Made by a program: the position numbers and the translations under genes
Notes under the pieces: generated by a model
Told to the model about the DNA's origin: nothing
Databases searched by the model: none
What the model saw: the letters and a program-made list of their open reading frames with translations, nothing else
Assembly: GCF_001487145.1 (NCBI RefSeq)
Contig: NZ_LN913016.1
Location: 682,001 to 746,000, forward strand
Direction: 5' to 3'
DNA: 64,000 nt
DNA from: Anaerococcus rubeinfantis
GTDB lineage: Bacteria > Bacillota > Clostridia > Tissierellales > Peptoniphilaceae
In this document: piece after piece, positions 27,539 through 36,537 of the stretch
Position numbering within the stretch: position 1 is the first letter of the stretch
How the letters are laid out: every line of letters starts with the position of its first letter

Positions 27539-28951
27539 AAATTATTGGAGAGATTGGGTTTTAAAGATAAAAATAATAATAATTTAAATCAATCAATTGA
27601 AAGTGGTAATGAAGACTACCTCTTAGTTTATCCTAAAAGCGTAGAAGATGAAGTAAATAGAACAATATCATCTCTTGGATTTATTGATAAAGAAATTCCA
27701 GAAAAGTCAAGTCTTGAGCAAATTAAAAAAGAATATAAAGAAAATCAAGAAAAGCTTAAAGAAATTGACAAGAATCTTGAAAAAATTAAAGAAGAAAATA
27801 TAGAAGACTTGAAAAATCTTCCAAAGACAATTGATTTCTATAAAAAATCTTCTAAACTTAAGGAAAAAATGCTAAAGGGAAGAAAATATTTTTATTTATC
27901 AGGATGGGTTCCACAATCTAAATTACAAGTGGTAAAGGATACAGTCGACAAGTATGAAGATAGCTTAGTCGACCAAAAAAAAAATAGCCAGACAATAGCT
28001 AATCCACCTACTAAGTTAAAAAACAATAAGATAGCTAGGCCATTTGAATTTTTGGTAAATATGTATGGTGCTCCAAATTACAATGAACTTGATCCGACAG
28101 GATTTTTTGCAATAACTTACATGCTCTTGTATGGATTGATGTTTGGAGATTTGGGACAAGGTCTTATATTTGTTCTAGCTAGCTTTTTAATAGAAAAGAA
28201 AAGTAAAATCTTTGGTCAATTAGTAAGAAGAATAGGGTTTTCAGCATCATTTTTTGGTTTGATGTATGGGTCCTTTTTTGGAATTGAAGATTTAATACCA
28301 ACATTATTAATAAAACCATTTGATAATATTTTAAAAGTCTTAGTTGCTTCAGTTGCTTTTGGAGTTATTTTACTTCTCATATCCTATATTTTAGGAATAT
28401 ATAACAAACTTCACAAGCAAAAAGATTTGGAAGAAGGAGTTTTTGGAAAAGAGGGTATAGCAGGATTAATTATGATGATTTCATTTATTTTAATTATCCT
28501 AAATATAGTAAAAGTAAATCCTATACCTATGCCTGTTTCTATAATCTTACTTATTTCATCAATAGTTTTGATGATATTTAAGCAACCAATTTCAAGAAGA
28601 CTTTTAGATATGTATCCAATATATGATCAATCAAGTTCTGATTATTATATTGAAAGTTCATTTTCTATAATTGAAGCCTTGCTTTCAGTTTTCTCAAATC
28701 TAGTTTCCTTTACAAGGGTTGGTGCTTTTGCAATAAATCACGTTGGTTTATATATGGCATTTGAAGTTATGAGCAAACTTGTCGGTGGTGGATTTATAGG
28801 AATAATAATTTTAATATTTGGAAATATTTTAATTATTGGTCTTGAAGGAATGATAGTTTTCATTCAAGGATTAAGGCTAGAATTTTACGAAATGTTTAGT
28901 AAATATTACAAGGGAGATGGACAAAAGTTTAGTCCAATAAGTAAATTATAA
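27536..28951 (+). CDS. ntpI: A/V-type ATPase subunit I, C-terminal part (membrane domain)
   Basis: At 471 residues it is much shorter than usual subunit I (about 640-660). It begins within the cytoplasmic domain: YLLVYPKSVEDEVNRTISSLGF is where a complete subunit I continues after the part encoded upstream. A coiled coil follows (about 55-105), then the TGFFAITYMLLYGLMFGDLG signature and about seven or eight transmembrane helices. FTRVGAFAINHVGLYMAF holds the Arg expected to face the rotor carboxylate. Subunit I forms the ion half-channels of the stator. The missing N-terminal region is supplied by the ORF at 26648. Confidence 0.88.
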   Translation: MKLLERLGFKDKNNNNLNQSIESGNEDYLLVYPKSVEDEVNRTISSLGFIDKEIPEKSSLEQIKKEYKENQEKLKEIDKNLEKIKEENIEDLKNLPKTIDFYKKSSKLKEKMLKGRKYFYLSGWVPQSKLQVVKDTVDKYEDSLVDQKKNSQTIANPPTKLKNNKIARPFEFLVNMYGAPNYNELDPTGFFAITYMLLYGLMFGDLGQGLIFVLASFLIEKKSKIFGQLVRRIGFSASFFGLMYGSFFGIEDLIPTLLIKPFDNILKVLVASVAFGVILLLISYILGIYNKLHKQKDLEEGVFGKEGIAGLIMMISFILIILNIVKVNPIPMPVSIILLISSIVLMIFKQPISRRLLDMYPIYDQSSSDYYIESSFSIIEALLSVFSNLVSFTRVGAFAINHVGLYMAFEVMSKLVGGGFIGIIILIFGNILIIGLEGMIVFIQGLRLEFYEMFSKYYKGDGQKFSPISKL

Positions 28952-28961
28952 GGAGATAGTA

Positions 28962-29387
28962 ATGATTTTAATTTCAATATTAGCATTAGCATGCGTAGTA
29001 ATAACAATTTATTCAGGTTTATACTTATTAAAAAATAACGAAGACACATCAAAAGAAAAAATTAGAAAAGCATTAAAAATTAATTTATCAACATTTGTAC
29101 CAATAATGGTAATGATTTTGGTTTTAGTTTTACCAAACGGTGTAAGGGCAGCTGCAGCAGGAAATGCGAGCGAGGCTGGTAATGGTTTAAAATATATAGG
29201 TGCAGCCTTATCAACAGGTCTTGCAACAATAGGTACAGGATATGCAGTAGGACAAGTAGGATCAGCTGCTCTTGGAGCAATATCAGAAGATGCTTCAATT
29301 CTTGGTAGAACAATAATTTTCGTAGGACTTGCTGAAGGTATTGCAATCTTTGGTGTAATTATTTCTATAATGATTTTATTCGCTTAA
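28962..29387 (+). CDS. ntpK: A/V-type ATPase proteolipid subunit K (c-ring)
   Basis: The 141-residue membrane protein has a C-terminal two-helix proteolipid hairpin: Gly-rich helix (GLATIGTGYAVGQVG) and a helix with the ion-binding Glu125 in GLAEGIAIFG. The first 66 residues add two hydrophobic segments without the Gly-rich pattern. The hairpin looks more like archaeal proteolipids than the duplicated Enterococcus NtpK. Whether H+ or Na+ is moved cannot be decided; the Gln seen next to the Na+ site in Enterococcus NtpK appears to be Val98 or a neighbour here. Confidence 0.9.
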   Translation: MILISILALACVVITIYSGLYLLKNNEDTSKEKIRKALKINLSTFVPIMVMILVLVLPNGVRAAAAGNASEAGNGLKYIGAALSTGLATIGTGYAVGQVGSAALGAISEDASILGRTIIFVGLAEGIAIFGVIISIMILFA

Positions 29388-29388
29388 A

Positions 29389-29625
29389 ATGAAAGCAAAA
29401 ATTATAACAAATGATATGTCTTTTCTTCTTGGTTTTAGGCTGGGAGGGATAGATGGTCAAATTGTAGAAAATAAAGAAGAAATATCTTATAATTTCAAAA
29501 AATTTACTAAAGAAAAAGACTTGGCTTTAATTATTTTCTCGAAAGATTGTTATGAAAAAATTAAAGAAGAAGTTGAAAATTATAGGGTTGAAAATGCTAC
29601 TCCTTTAGTGGTAGTTTTGGATTAG
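29389..29625 (+). CDS. ntpF: A/V-type ATPase subunit F, short form
   Basis: The 78-residue protein has the subunit F Rossmann-like core: MKAKIITNDMSFLLGFRLGG and a central DLALIIFSKDCYEKIKEE. It ends at TPLVVVLD, where typical subunit F (about 100 residues) goes on into a C-terminal helix that inserts along subunit D. That helix seems absent. The ATG is one base after the ntpK stop and no Shine-Dalgarno is visible, so translation must be coupled to ntpK. Gene-letter naming follows A-type usage (equals NtpG in Enterococcus). Confidence 0.8.
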   Translation: MKAKIITNDMSFLLGFRLGGIDGQIVENKEEISYNFKKFTKEKDLALIIFSKDCYEKIKEEVENYRVENATPLVVVLD

Positions 29626-29639
29626 TAAAGGAGACTTAA

Positions 29640-30260
29640 ATGCTTGATTTAAGTGCAAAAATTTCAAGTTTTAGAAAAATGGTTTGGTCAAATGAAAAAA
29701 GAAAAAGTGAAAAGCAATTGTATGACTCAACTGAATATTCTTCAAAAACTTTAAATGAAATAAAAAATAATTTAGAAAATAATTATAATAAATATATGGA
29801 AAAAAGAGAAGAATTTGCTAAAGCGAGAAAAAATGAAAAGATAGCAAATACTTCTCAAATAAAAAAAACTTCTTATTACAAGTTTAAACAATCACTATTA
29901 AACCAATTAATTGAAGAGATAAAAGAAGAGTTAAAAACTTACAGCAATAGTGATGAATATAAGAGAAAACTTGTGAAAGAAGCAAATGAAGTATATAAAA
30001 ATTTATCAGAAGATAATAAAGATTTAATTTTATGTGTTAAAAAATCTGACCAAAATTTGTTTGATTTTAATACAGATATGATGGATGATTCTAAAATTGG
30101 TGGATTTGTTATAAAAAATAAAGATTTTACCTACCAATATGATTATTCTTTAGAAAAAAAATTAGATAATTATAAATACGAAATTGGAAGTAAATTTTAT
30201 AAAATAATTTCTGATGAGTTTGAAAAAGAAATGGAGGATGGTGATGACTCCAACAATTAA
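29640..30260 (+). CDS. ntpE: A/V-type ATPase subunit E (peripheral stalk)
   Basis: The 206-residue protein has a long charged N-terminal helix (about 1-100) and a C-terminal domain with SKIGGFVIKNKDFTYQYDYS, the segment that clamps the top of the A3B3 head in subunit E. It pairs with the H/G subunit to form the outer stalk. A GGAGA site precedes the ATG. It overlaps subunit A by 17 bp. Confidence 0.85.
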   Translation: MLDLSAKISSFRKMVWSNEKRKSEKQLYDSTEYSSKTLNEIKNNLENNYNKYMEKREEFAKARKNEKIANTSQIKKTSYYKFKQSLLNQLIEEIKEELKTYSNSDEYKRKLVKEANEVYKNLSEDNKDLILCVKKSDQNLFDFNTDMMDDSKIGGFVIKNKDFTYQYDYSLEKKLDNYKYEIGSKFYKIISDEFEKEMEDGDDSNN

Positions 30261-31995
30261 AACAATAAATGGTCCAGTAATAGAAGCAAGAAATGCATCA
30301 GATTTAAAAATTAGAGAGATGGTTACCGTTGGTGATTTAAAACTTATCGGTGAGGTTGTATCCATTAATGGATCTTATGCAACAATCCAAGTTTATGAAG
30401 ATACATCTGGTCTTAAGGTAAATGATGAAATAATTAAAACTGGTAGGCCCTTATCAGTAAGACTTGGACCTGGCATGATTGGAAATATGTTCGATGGAAT
30501 TCAAAGACCTCTTGATAAAATTGCAGCAAAACACGGATCTTTTATTCCATCAGGACTTGGCCTTTCAAATCTTGATGAAGAGAAAAAATGGGATGTAAAA
30601 ATAAAGGTTAAAGTTGGTGATAAAATAAAAAAAGGCCAAATTTATGCAACTATTGATGAAAGTCCCATAATTGAGCATAGGCTTATGTCAAATTTTGACG
30701 GTGAAGTTGTAGAAGTTTCAGCTGATGGAAAATATACAATTGAAGATGTAGTTGTAAAAGTCAAAACTGATGAAAAGATTGAAAATTTAAAACTATATCA
30801 ATATTGGCCAGTAAGAATCCAAAGACCTATTAAAAGGTCAAAATCTTTAAAGGAACTTCTTCTTACAGGTCAAAGAGTTTTGGATATATTTTTCCCTATT
30901 GCAAAGGGAGGAACAGTTGCGATTCCAGGTGGTTTTGGAACTGGAAAAACAATGCTTCAACACCAATTAGCTCAATATTCCAACGCCGATATAATTATTT
31001 ATATCGGATGTGGTGAACGTGGAAATGAAATGACCCAAGTTCTTGAAGATTTTCCTGATCTTATTGATCCAAATACTGGAAGAGGTCTGATGGAGAGAAC
31101 AATTCTTATTGCAAACACTTCAAATATGCCAGTAGCTGCAAGAGAGGCAAGTATTTATACTGGAATTACTATGGCTGAGTATTTTAGAGATATGGGTTAT
31201 GATGTTGCTTTGATGGCAGATTCTACTTCAAGGTGGGCAGAAGCCTTAAGAGAAATTTCTGCAAGACTTGAAGAAATCCCAGCTGAAGAAGGATATCCTG
31301 CTTATCTTGGTTCAAGACTTTCACAATTTTATGAAAGAGCAGGAGATTTTGAAAATTTAAATGGCAGTCGTGGATCTGTTACTTTGATTGGTGCAGTTTC
31401 TCCGACAGGTGGAGATTTTTCTGAACCTGTAACAGAAAATACTAGAAGAAGTGTAAATGTATTTTTGGGTCTTGATAAAAATCTTGCCTATTCTAGACAT
31501 TACCCAGCTATAAATTGGCTAACATCATATTCAAACTACCTAAATCAAATGTCAGATTATTATGAAAATATTACAGGCGAAGATATAGTTTCACTTAGAA
31601 ATAAAATGATGGAAATTTTAACGGAAGAAGATAAGCTTCAATCAATTGTAATGCTTGTTGGAAAAGATTCTTTATCAAATAAGCAAAAAAATCTTTTGGA
31701 TGTTGCCAGTATTTTAAAAATAGCATATCTTCAACAAAATGCTTTTAATGATATTGATAAATATGTACCATTGGATAAGCAAATACAAATGTTAAAAGTT
31801 ATAGAAAATTATTATAAATTTTCAAATGAAGCGATAGATAAGGGCATATCTTATAAAAATCTTTATAATAAATCTTTAATCTCTAAGATTAACTCAATGA
31901 AATATGATATTAAAAATGATGAAAATGAAAAATTTGTAGAATTAAACAATTATATTCGCTCATATTTTCAAACATTAGAAGAAGGTGAAAAATGA
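30244..31995 (+). CDS. ntpA: A/V-type ATPase catalytic subunit A
   Basis: The 583-residue catalytic subunit has the start [17 protein letters not shown], the A-type non-homologous insert near 110-190, Walker A GFGTGKT at 230-236, [17 protein letters not shown] with the catalytic Glu, and [21 protein letters not shown] start at ATG 30244, 6 nt after GGAGG at 30233-30237, rather than upstream in-frame codons. It overlaps the end of ntpE by 17 bp and ntpB by 4 bp. Confidence 0.97.
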   Translation: MTPTIKTINGPVIEARNASDLKIREMVTVGDLKLIGEVVSINGSYATIQVYEDTSGLKVNDEIIKTGRPLSVRLGPGMIGNMFDGIQRPLDKIAAKHGSFIPSGLGLSNLDEEKKWDVKIKVKVGDKIKKGQIYATIDESPIIEHRLMSNFDGEVVEVSADGKYTIEDVVVKVKTDEKIENLKLYQYWPVRIQRPIKRSKSLKELLLTGQRVLDIFFPIAKGGTVAIPGGFGTGKTMLQHQLAQYSNADIIIYIGCGERGNEMTQVLEDFPDLIDPNTGRGLMERTILIANTSNMPVAAREASIYTGITMAEYFRDMGYDVALMADSTSRWAEALREISARLEEIPAEEGYPAYLGSRLSQFYERAGDFENLNGSRGSVTLIGAVSPTGGDFSEPVTENTRRSVNVFLGLDKNLAYSRHYPAINWLTSYSNYLNQMSDYYENITGEDIVSLRNKMMEILTEEDKLQSIVMLVGKDSLSNKQKNLLDVASILKIAYLQQNAFNDIDKYVPLDKQIQMLKVIENYYKFSNEAIDKGISYKNLYNKSLISKINSMKYDIKNDENEKFVELNNYIRSYFQTLEEGEK

Positions 31996-33365
31996 GAAAG
32001 CAATATACTAGAATTAAAAAAATAGAGGCGTCAATAATTGAAATTGAAAAAGTTGAAGATATTGCCTACAACGCAGTTGTAAAAGTTCATACTCTGGGAG
32101 AGGATTTTATAGGGCAAGTTGTAAAAATTGATGATGATACTGTAACAGTTGAAGTTTATGGTAATACTCAAGATTTTTCTCTAAATGATATTGTTGTAGA
32201 ATTTGAGGAAAAACCTCTAGAAATTCCCTTAAATGAATCTATTTTGGGTAGAACTTTTAATGGAATAGGACGACCTATTGATGATGGTGGAGAAATTTAT
32301 TCTGAGAAATTTTATTCAGTTGAAGGTAATCCACTAAATCCTGTAGCAAGAGAGTATCCTAGAAACTTTATCCAAACAGGAATTTCATCAATTGATATTT
32401 TGACAACTTTAATTCGTGGACAAAAACTTCCTATTTTTTCTGGATCTGGAATGCCACATAATGAAATTGCTGCACAAATTGTTAGACAAGCAAAATTAAA
32501 AACTGATGAGGATTTTTGCTTTGTTTTTGCTGCTATGGGAATCAAAAAAGATGAAGCCATGTTTTTTGAAGATGCTTTTACCAAAGCAGGTGTAAAAGAT
32601 AAGGTAGTAATGTATGAAAATTTGGCAGATGATCCAATTATGGAAAGATTAATTACTCCAAAATGTGCACTTACAGCTGCTGAATATTTAGCTTTTGAAA
32701 AAAATAAACACGTTTTGGTAATAATTACAGACATAACTTCTTATTCTGAAGCTCTTCGTGAAGTTTCTTCTATAAGACAAGAAGTTCCTTCTCGTAAGGG
32801 ATATCCTGGATATTTATATTCAGATCTTGCAAGTTTATATGAAAGAGCTGGCATGATTGAAGGAGTTAATGGATCAGTTACCTTGATTCCTATTTTAACC
32901 ATGCCAAACGATGATATAACTCATCCAATTCCAGATTTAACTGGTTATATAACCGAAGGACAAATTGTAATTGATAGGAGTTTAGATCAAAAAGGAATTT
33001 ATCCACCAATAAATATTCTTCCTTCTCTTTCAAGACTTATGAAAGATGGAATTGGTGAAGGATATACTAGACAAGATCACGAAGATTTGATGAACCAATT
33101 ATATGAATCTTATTCAAAAGTTCAAGAAATCAGAAGTATTTCTCAAATTGTTGGGGAAGATGATTTGTCTGATGTTGATAAGTCATATTTGGAATTTGGA
33201 AAAGATTTTGAAAATAGATTTTTAAGTCAAGATTCTTATGATAATAGAAGTCTTGAAGAATCTTTGGATTTAGGATGGGATATTTTGAAAATTTTACCTA
33301 TTGAAGAAATTCATAGGGTAAGTCCAGAAAATAAAGAAAAATTCTTGGGAGTTAAAAATGACTGA
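31992..33365 (+). CDS. ntpB: A/V-type ATPase regulatory subunit B
   Basis: The 457-residue non-catalytic nucleotide-binding subunit opens with a beta-barrel and shows [15 protein letters not shown], a degenerate P-loop position ([10 protein letters not shown], no GKT), and [31 protein letters not shown]. It alternates with subunit A in the A3B3 head. ATGA overlap with ntpA; its end overlaps ntpD by 8 bp. Confidence 0.97.
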   Translation: MRKQYTRIKKIEASIIEIEKVEDIAYNAVVKVHTLGEDFIGQVVKIDDDTVTVEVYGNTQDFSLNDIVVEFEEKPLEIPLNESILGRTFNGIGRPIDDGGEIYSEKFYSVEGNPLNPVAREYPRNFIQTGISSIDILTTLIRGQKLPIFSGSGMPHNEIAAQIVRQAKLKTDEDFCFVFAAMGIKKDEAMFFEDAFTKAGVKDKVVMYENLADDPIMERLITPKCALTAAEYLAFEKNKHVLVIITDITSYSEALREVSSIRQEVPSRKGYPGYLYSDLASLYERAGMIEGVNGSVTLIPILTMPNDDITHPIPDLTGYITEGQIVIDRSLDQKGIYPPINILPSLSRLMKDGIGEGYTRQDHEDLMNQLYESYSKVQEIRSISQIVGEDDLSDVDKSYLEFGKDFENRFLSQDSYDNRSLEESLDLGWDILKILPIEEIHRVSPENKEKFLGVKND

Positions 33366-33981
33366 AACTAAATTTGCTCCAACTAAGGCAAATTTGATGA
33401 AGGCAAAAAATCAACTTAGTCTTATCAAAGAAGGCTATGATATTCTTGATAAGAAAAGAAAAGCCTTGATTGGTCAATATAACGCCAAAATAAATCAAAG
33501 AAATGAACTGAATAAAGTAGTAAATTCTTATATAAAAGTCGTTAAAAAAAATATAAAAAAAGCTATAGTTACAACTGGGGAAGATAGGCTAAAATCTATT
33601 GCCTTATCTGTTCCCTTAGATGAATCAATTACTCTTAAAGAAAAAAAGTTTATGCAAACTAAGATTTTTGAGATAAATTTTGATGAAAAGAAACTAGACT
33701 TATCATATTCATTAAATCTAACAAATTCTTTGTTTGATGAAGCTTTACTTTCTTTAAATGATTTGAAGGAGAAAGTTTATAAATTAGCTGAACTTGATAC
33801 TACGATAAAAAATTTGGACACTGAGATAAAAAAGACTTCTAAAAAAGTAAATTCTTTAGAAAAAGTTCAAATTCCAAATTACGAAGCTATTATAAAATTA
33901 ATTTCAGGTCAAATTGAAGAAAGAGAAAGAGAAGAATTTTCTAAGACAAAAATAATTAAAGATAAAAAAGTTAATAAGTAA
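33358..33981 (+). CDS. ntpD: A/V-type ATPase subunit D (central stalk)
   Basis: The 207-residue protein has the standard [20 protein letters not shown] opening and two long antiparallel helices, ending with [20 protein letters not shown]. Subunit D is the rotor shaft inside the A3B3 head. It is the last gene of the ATPase operon and is followed by a terminator. Confidence 0.95.
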   Translation: MTETKFAPTKANLMKAKNQLSLIKEGYDILDKKRKALIGQYNAKINQRNELNKVVNSYIKVVKKNIKKAIVTTGEDRLKSIALSVPLDESITLKEKKFMQTKIFEINFDEKKLDLSYSLNLTNSLFDEALLSLNDLKEKVYKLAELDTTIKNLDTEIKKTSKKVNSLEKVQIPNYEAIIKLISGQIEEREREEFSKTKIIKDKKVNK

Positions 33982-33982
33982 A

Positions 33983-34012
33983 GGTAGATGATTATGTCAT
34001 CTATCTTTTTTT
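33983..34012 (+). terminator. Terminator of the ATPase operon
   Basis: GGTAGATGA (33983-33991) and TCATCTATC (33997-34005) form a 9-bp stem with one G-T pair, followed by seven T residues to 34012. Confidence 0.88.
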
Positions 34013-34048
34013 ATGGGTATATTTCTAATATAAGGATTAGGAGGGATT

Positions 34049-34585
34049 ATGGAAGATATAAAAAATGAAGTTAAGAAAGCTTGTTTAGAAATTTTAGAAA
34101 AATCTAATGCTAAAGAGGGGGAAGTTTTTGTTCTTGGTGGATCTTCTTCTGAAATTTGTGGCTATAAAATCGGTTCACATTCTAGTGAAGAAATTGGTGA
34201 GGTAGTTGTAAAAACTCTGCTTGAAATTTTAAATGAGAAAAAAATATTCCTAGCTGTTGGAGGATGTGAGCATATAAACAGGGCCATTGTCATTGAAAGA
34301 GAACTTGCATTAAGAGATAGGTATGAGATTGTTTCTGTTGTACCACAAATTCATGCTGGCGGATCTTTTGCAACGGCTGCTTATAAAAATTTTAAAGATC
34401 CTCTTGTAATTGAACATATAAGTGGAGATTTTGGTATGGATATTGGAGATGCTAATATTGGTATGCATATTAAATTTGTTCAAGTTCCACTTAGGTTGGA
34501 AATAAAAAATATTGGATCTGCTCATTTGACTGCTTTAAGGTCAAGACCCAAATTAATTGGTGGAATAAGGGCAAGATATGAATAA
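34049..34585 (+). CDS. TIGR01440/UPF0340 family protein (YwlG-like)
   Basis: The 178-residue protein belongs to the YwlG/UPF0340 (DUF436) family, of unknown function. Family features include VFVLGGSSSEICGYKIGSHS, LAVGGCEHINRAIVIER, SVVPQIHAGGSFATAAY and the GDANIGMHIKFVQVPLR stretch. It is well conserved among Firmicutes, where it is often near glyA or ATPase genes. AGGAGG precedes the ATG. It is probably a single-gene unit between two terminators; the spacer offers only a poor promoter candidate. Confidence 0.9.
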   Translation: MEDIKNEVKKACLEILEKSNAKEGEVFVLGGSSSEICGYKIGSHSSEEIGEVVVKTLLEILNEKKIFLAVGGCEHINRAIVIERELALRDRYEIVSVVPQIHAGGSFATAAYKNFKDPLVIEHISGDFGMDIGDANIGMHIKFVQVPLRLEIKNIGSAHLTALRSRPKLIGGIRARYE

Positions 34586-34622
34586 AAAAACCTTGCAAAT
34601 TAATTTTTGCAAGGATTTTTTT
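34584..34622. terminator. Bidirectional terminator between the ywlG-like gene and rodA
   Basis: CCTTGCAAA (34591-34599) and TTTGCAAGG (34606-34614) form a perfect 9-bp stem, with a run of A before and a run of T after, so it serves both converging genes. Confidence 0.9.
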
Positions 34623-35796
34623 ATTTGTTTCTAGATAAATTTATTTTTCTATTTTTTGTATTTTTAAATTTTATTGTTTCATAATCGCTAGTGTCTTCTA
34701 TATCATAGGATGATTTTTGCATTGATGCTGATAAAGCAAGTCCAATATTTATAAAACAAATTAATAAAAATGTTCCTCCTGATGAGAAAAATGGTAGAGG
34801 AATTCCTGTTACAGGCATAAGTCCTATGGTCATTGCCACATTTTCAAAGATATGGACAAAAAACATAGCACAAATTCCAGAAACCATTAGAGAAATGAAA
34901 GTGTTTTTAGATTTTTTGCTTATAATTAAAAGCCTATAAATCATAATTACAAAGGCTATCAACATAAAAAGGGCTCCAATAAAGCCTAATTCTTCTGCAA
35001 GAACTGAAAAAATAAAATCACTTTCTTTTTCAGGAATGTATCCGTATTGGGCTTGGGTTCCTTTCATAAAACCTCTTCCTGTAAACATTCCAGAACCAAT
35101 TGCTATAAGTCCTTGTTGTTGTTGCCAACCACTTCCAGATGTATCTCTCGATGGGTCTAAAAAGTCATGAATTCTATCTGCCTTATATCCTTCTAAATTT
35201 AAAAACAATAACAAGGCTCCAACTATAGCTACTGACAAAAGTCCAATAATCCACTTCCAAGAAAGACCTGCCAAAAATAACATTACAGCAATAAAGAAAA
35301 TATAAACCATTGCTGTACCAAAATCTGGCTGCAACAAAATAAAAATTATTGGTGCAAAGGCAAAGGCTAAAGTTTTTAATAATCTTGACGGATCATTTAT
35401 GTCATTTTTGTATTTTTCCAAATAAGCTGCTAGGGCAAAAATAATTCCAACTTTTGTAATTTCTGATGGCTGTATTTGAACAGGTCCAAGTATTAACCAG
35501 GAATTTGAACCCCATCTTTCAGCTCCTTGTCCTAGAAAAATTGTTAAAATTAAGAGGAGTAGGGAAATTCCATAAATAGGATAGGCTGCTTTTTTTAAAA
35601 CATCCATGTCCATTGTACAAATTAAAATTATAAATAAAAAACCTAGAATGCTTGCAAAAATTTGACTTCTAATTGCTAAAAAATCTCCTGAAAAGGCAGA
35701 ATAAAGGACACAAAGTCCAAATATGCTCAAAAAAGTTACGCTTATAAACAAAAGCCAGTCAAATTTTTTGAAATCTTTTTTCTTAATATTAAACAT
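34621..35796 (-). CDS. rodA: Rod-shape/peptidoglycan glycosyltransferase RodA (SEDS family)
   Basis: This SEDS-family polymerase uses lipid II to make glycan strands with a class B PBP. The protein has about ten hydrophobic helices, the GSGMFTGRGFMKGTQAQYGY segment and the PEKESDFIFSVLAEELGF motif, with the RodA-like rather than FtsW-like form. I start at the ATG at 35796 (391 residues), since GGAGTG lies just upstream; a longer reading from TTG 35820 has no such site. It is the second minus-strand gene. If the host is a coccus, RodA would serve peripheral rather than rod elongation. Confidence 0.9.
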   Translation of the reverse strand: MFNIKKKDFKKFDWLLFISVTFLSIFGLCVLYSAFSGDFLAIRSQIFASILGFLFIILICTMDMDVLKKAAYPIYGISLLLLILTIFLGQGAERWGSNSWLILGPVQIQPSEITKVGIIFALAAYLEKYKNDINDPSRLLKTLAFAFAPIIFILLQPDFGTAMVYIFFIAVMLFLAGLSWKWIIGLLSVAIVGALLLFLNLEGYKADRIHDFLDPSRDTSGSGWQQQQGLIAIGSGMFTGRGFMKGTQAQYGYIPEKESDFIFSVLAEELGFIGALFMLIAFVIMIYRLLIISKKSKNTFISLMVSGICAMFFVHIFENVAMTIGLMPVTGIPLPFFSSGGTFLLICFINIGLALSASMQKSSYDIEDTSDYETIKFKNTKNRKINLSRNK

Positions 35797-35819
35797 TAAA
35801 TCACTCCAATTCAAAATCA

Positions 35820-35848
35820 ATTATATAATAGACGCAAAATTTCTTCAA
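35820..35848 (-). promoter_or_regulatory. Promoter of rodA (minus strand)
   Basis: On the minus strand TTGAAG (complement of 35843-35848) and TATAAT (complement of 35820-35825) are 17 bp apart. It faces away from the nth promoter region: TATAAT at 35869-35874 on the + strand, with only a weak -35, may serve nth. Confidence 0.55.
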
Positions 35849-35886
35849 TTAATATTTTAGATTAAGGGTATAATGATAAAACGATA

Positions 35887-35901
35887 AGAGGTGATATTAT
35901 T
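35887..35901 (+). promoter_or_regulatory. Ribosome-binding site pointing to an ATT start for nth
   Basis: AGAGGTGAT at 35887-35895 is an excellent match to the anti-Shine-Dalgarno. The only codon in frame with nth at the usual distance is ATT at 35899 (7 nt after the AGG), or ATT at 35896; no ATG, GTG or TTG is in frame here. Confidence 0.55.
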
Positions 35902-36537
35902 TTAAATAAAATTCAAATAAAAGATCTTGTAAGAAAGCTTGATTGTATGTATCCAAATTTGGACAAAAGTTTTTTGGATTTTACAACTCCATTTGAACTT
36001 TTGGTTGCGACGATTTTATCCGCCCAATGCACTGATGTTAGGGTAAATAAAGTTACAGGTCATATGTTCAAATTTAAAAATACGCCAGAAGATTTTGCAA
36101 AAATGGATATAAAAGAAATTGAAGAGTATATAAAAACTTGCGGTTTATACAAAAATAAGGCGAAAAATATTAAAAACGCATCAATAATGTTAATAAGAGA
36201 ATTTGATGGAAAAGTTCCAAATAATATGGAAGACTTATTAAAACTTCCAGGAGTTGGAAGAAAGACTGCTAATGTTGTAATGAGCAATGCTTTTGGAATT
36301 GATGCAATTGCAGTTGACACCCATGTTCAAAGAGTTTCAAATAGGCTTGGACTTGCAAATAGCAAGGACGTTTTAAACACAGAAAAAGATTTGAGAAAAA
36401 ATTTGCCAAAGGAAAAATGGTCAAAGCTTCACCATCAAATTATTGCTCATGGGAGAAAAATTTGTAAGGCTAGAAATCCTCTTTGTGAGGAATGTGATTT
36501 AAAAGATTTGTGCGAAGATTATAAGGAGAGAAGATGA
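35899..36537 (+). CDS. nth: Endonuclease III
   Basis: This base-excision-repair glycosylase/AP lyase has the HhH motif LPGVGRKTANVV with the catalytic Lys, the catalytic Asp in VDTHVQRVSNRLGL, and the C-terminal 4Fe-4S ligands in the exact C-X6-C-X2-C-X5-C spacing. I place the start at ATT 35899 (212 residues). The first ATG, 35947, gives 196 residues, has no good ribosome-binding site and would cut off the first helix (NKIQIKDLVRKLDCMYPN) that homologues possess. It overlaps the next gene by 4 bp. Confidence 0.88.
   Translation: MLNKIQIKDLVRKLDCMYPNLDKSFLDFTTPFELLVATILSAQCTDVRVNKVTGHMFKFKNTPEDFAKMDIKEIEEYIKTCGLYKNKAKNIKNASIMLIREFDGKVPNNMEDLLKLPGVGRKTANVVMSNAFGIDAIAVDTHVQRVSNRLGLANSKDVLNTEKDLRKNLPKEKWSKLHHQIIAHGRKICKARNPLCEECDLKDLCEDYKERR

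Noticed and set aside
29080-29346. Minus-strand ORFs opposite long genes, for example opposite ntpK, pgk and eno
   Set aside because: They are Leu/Gln-rich or Ser-rich reverse-frame shadows of strongly supported genes, without ribosome-binding sites or family motifs.
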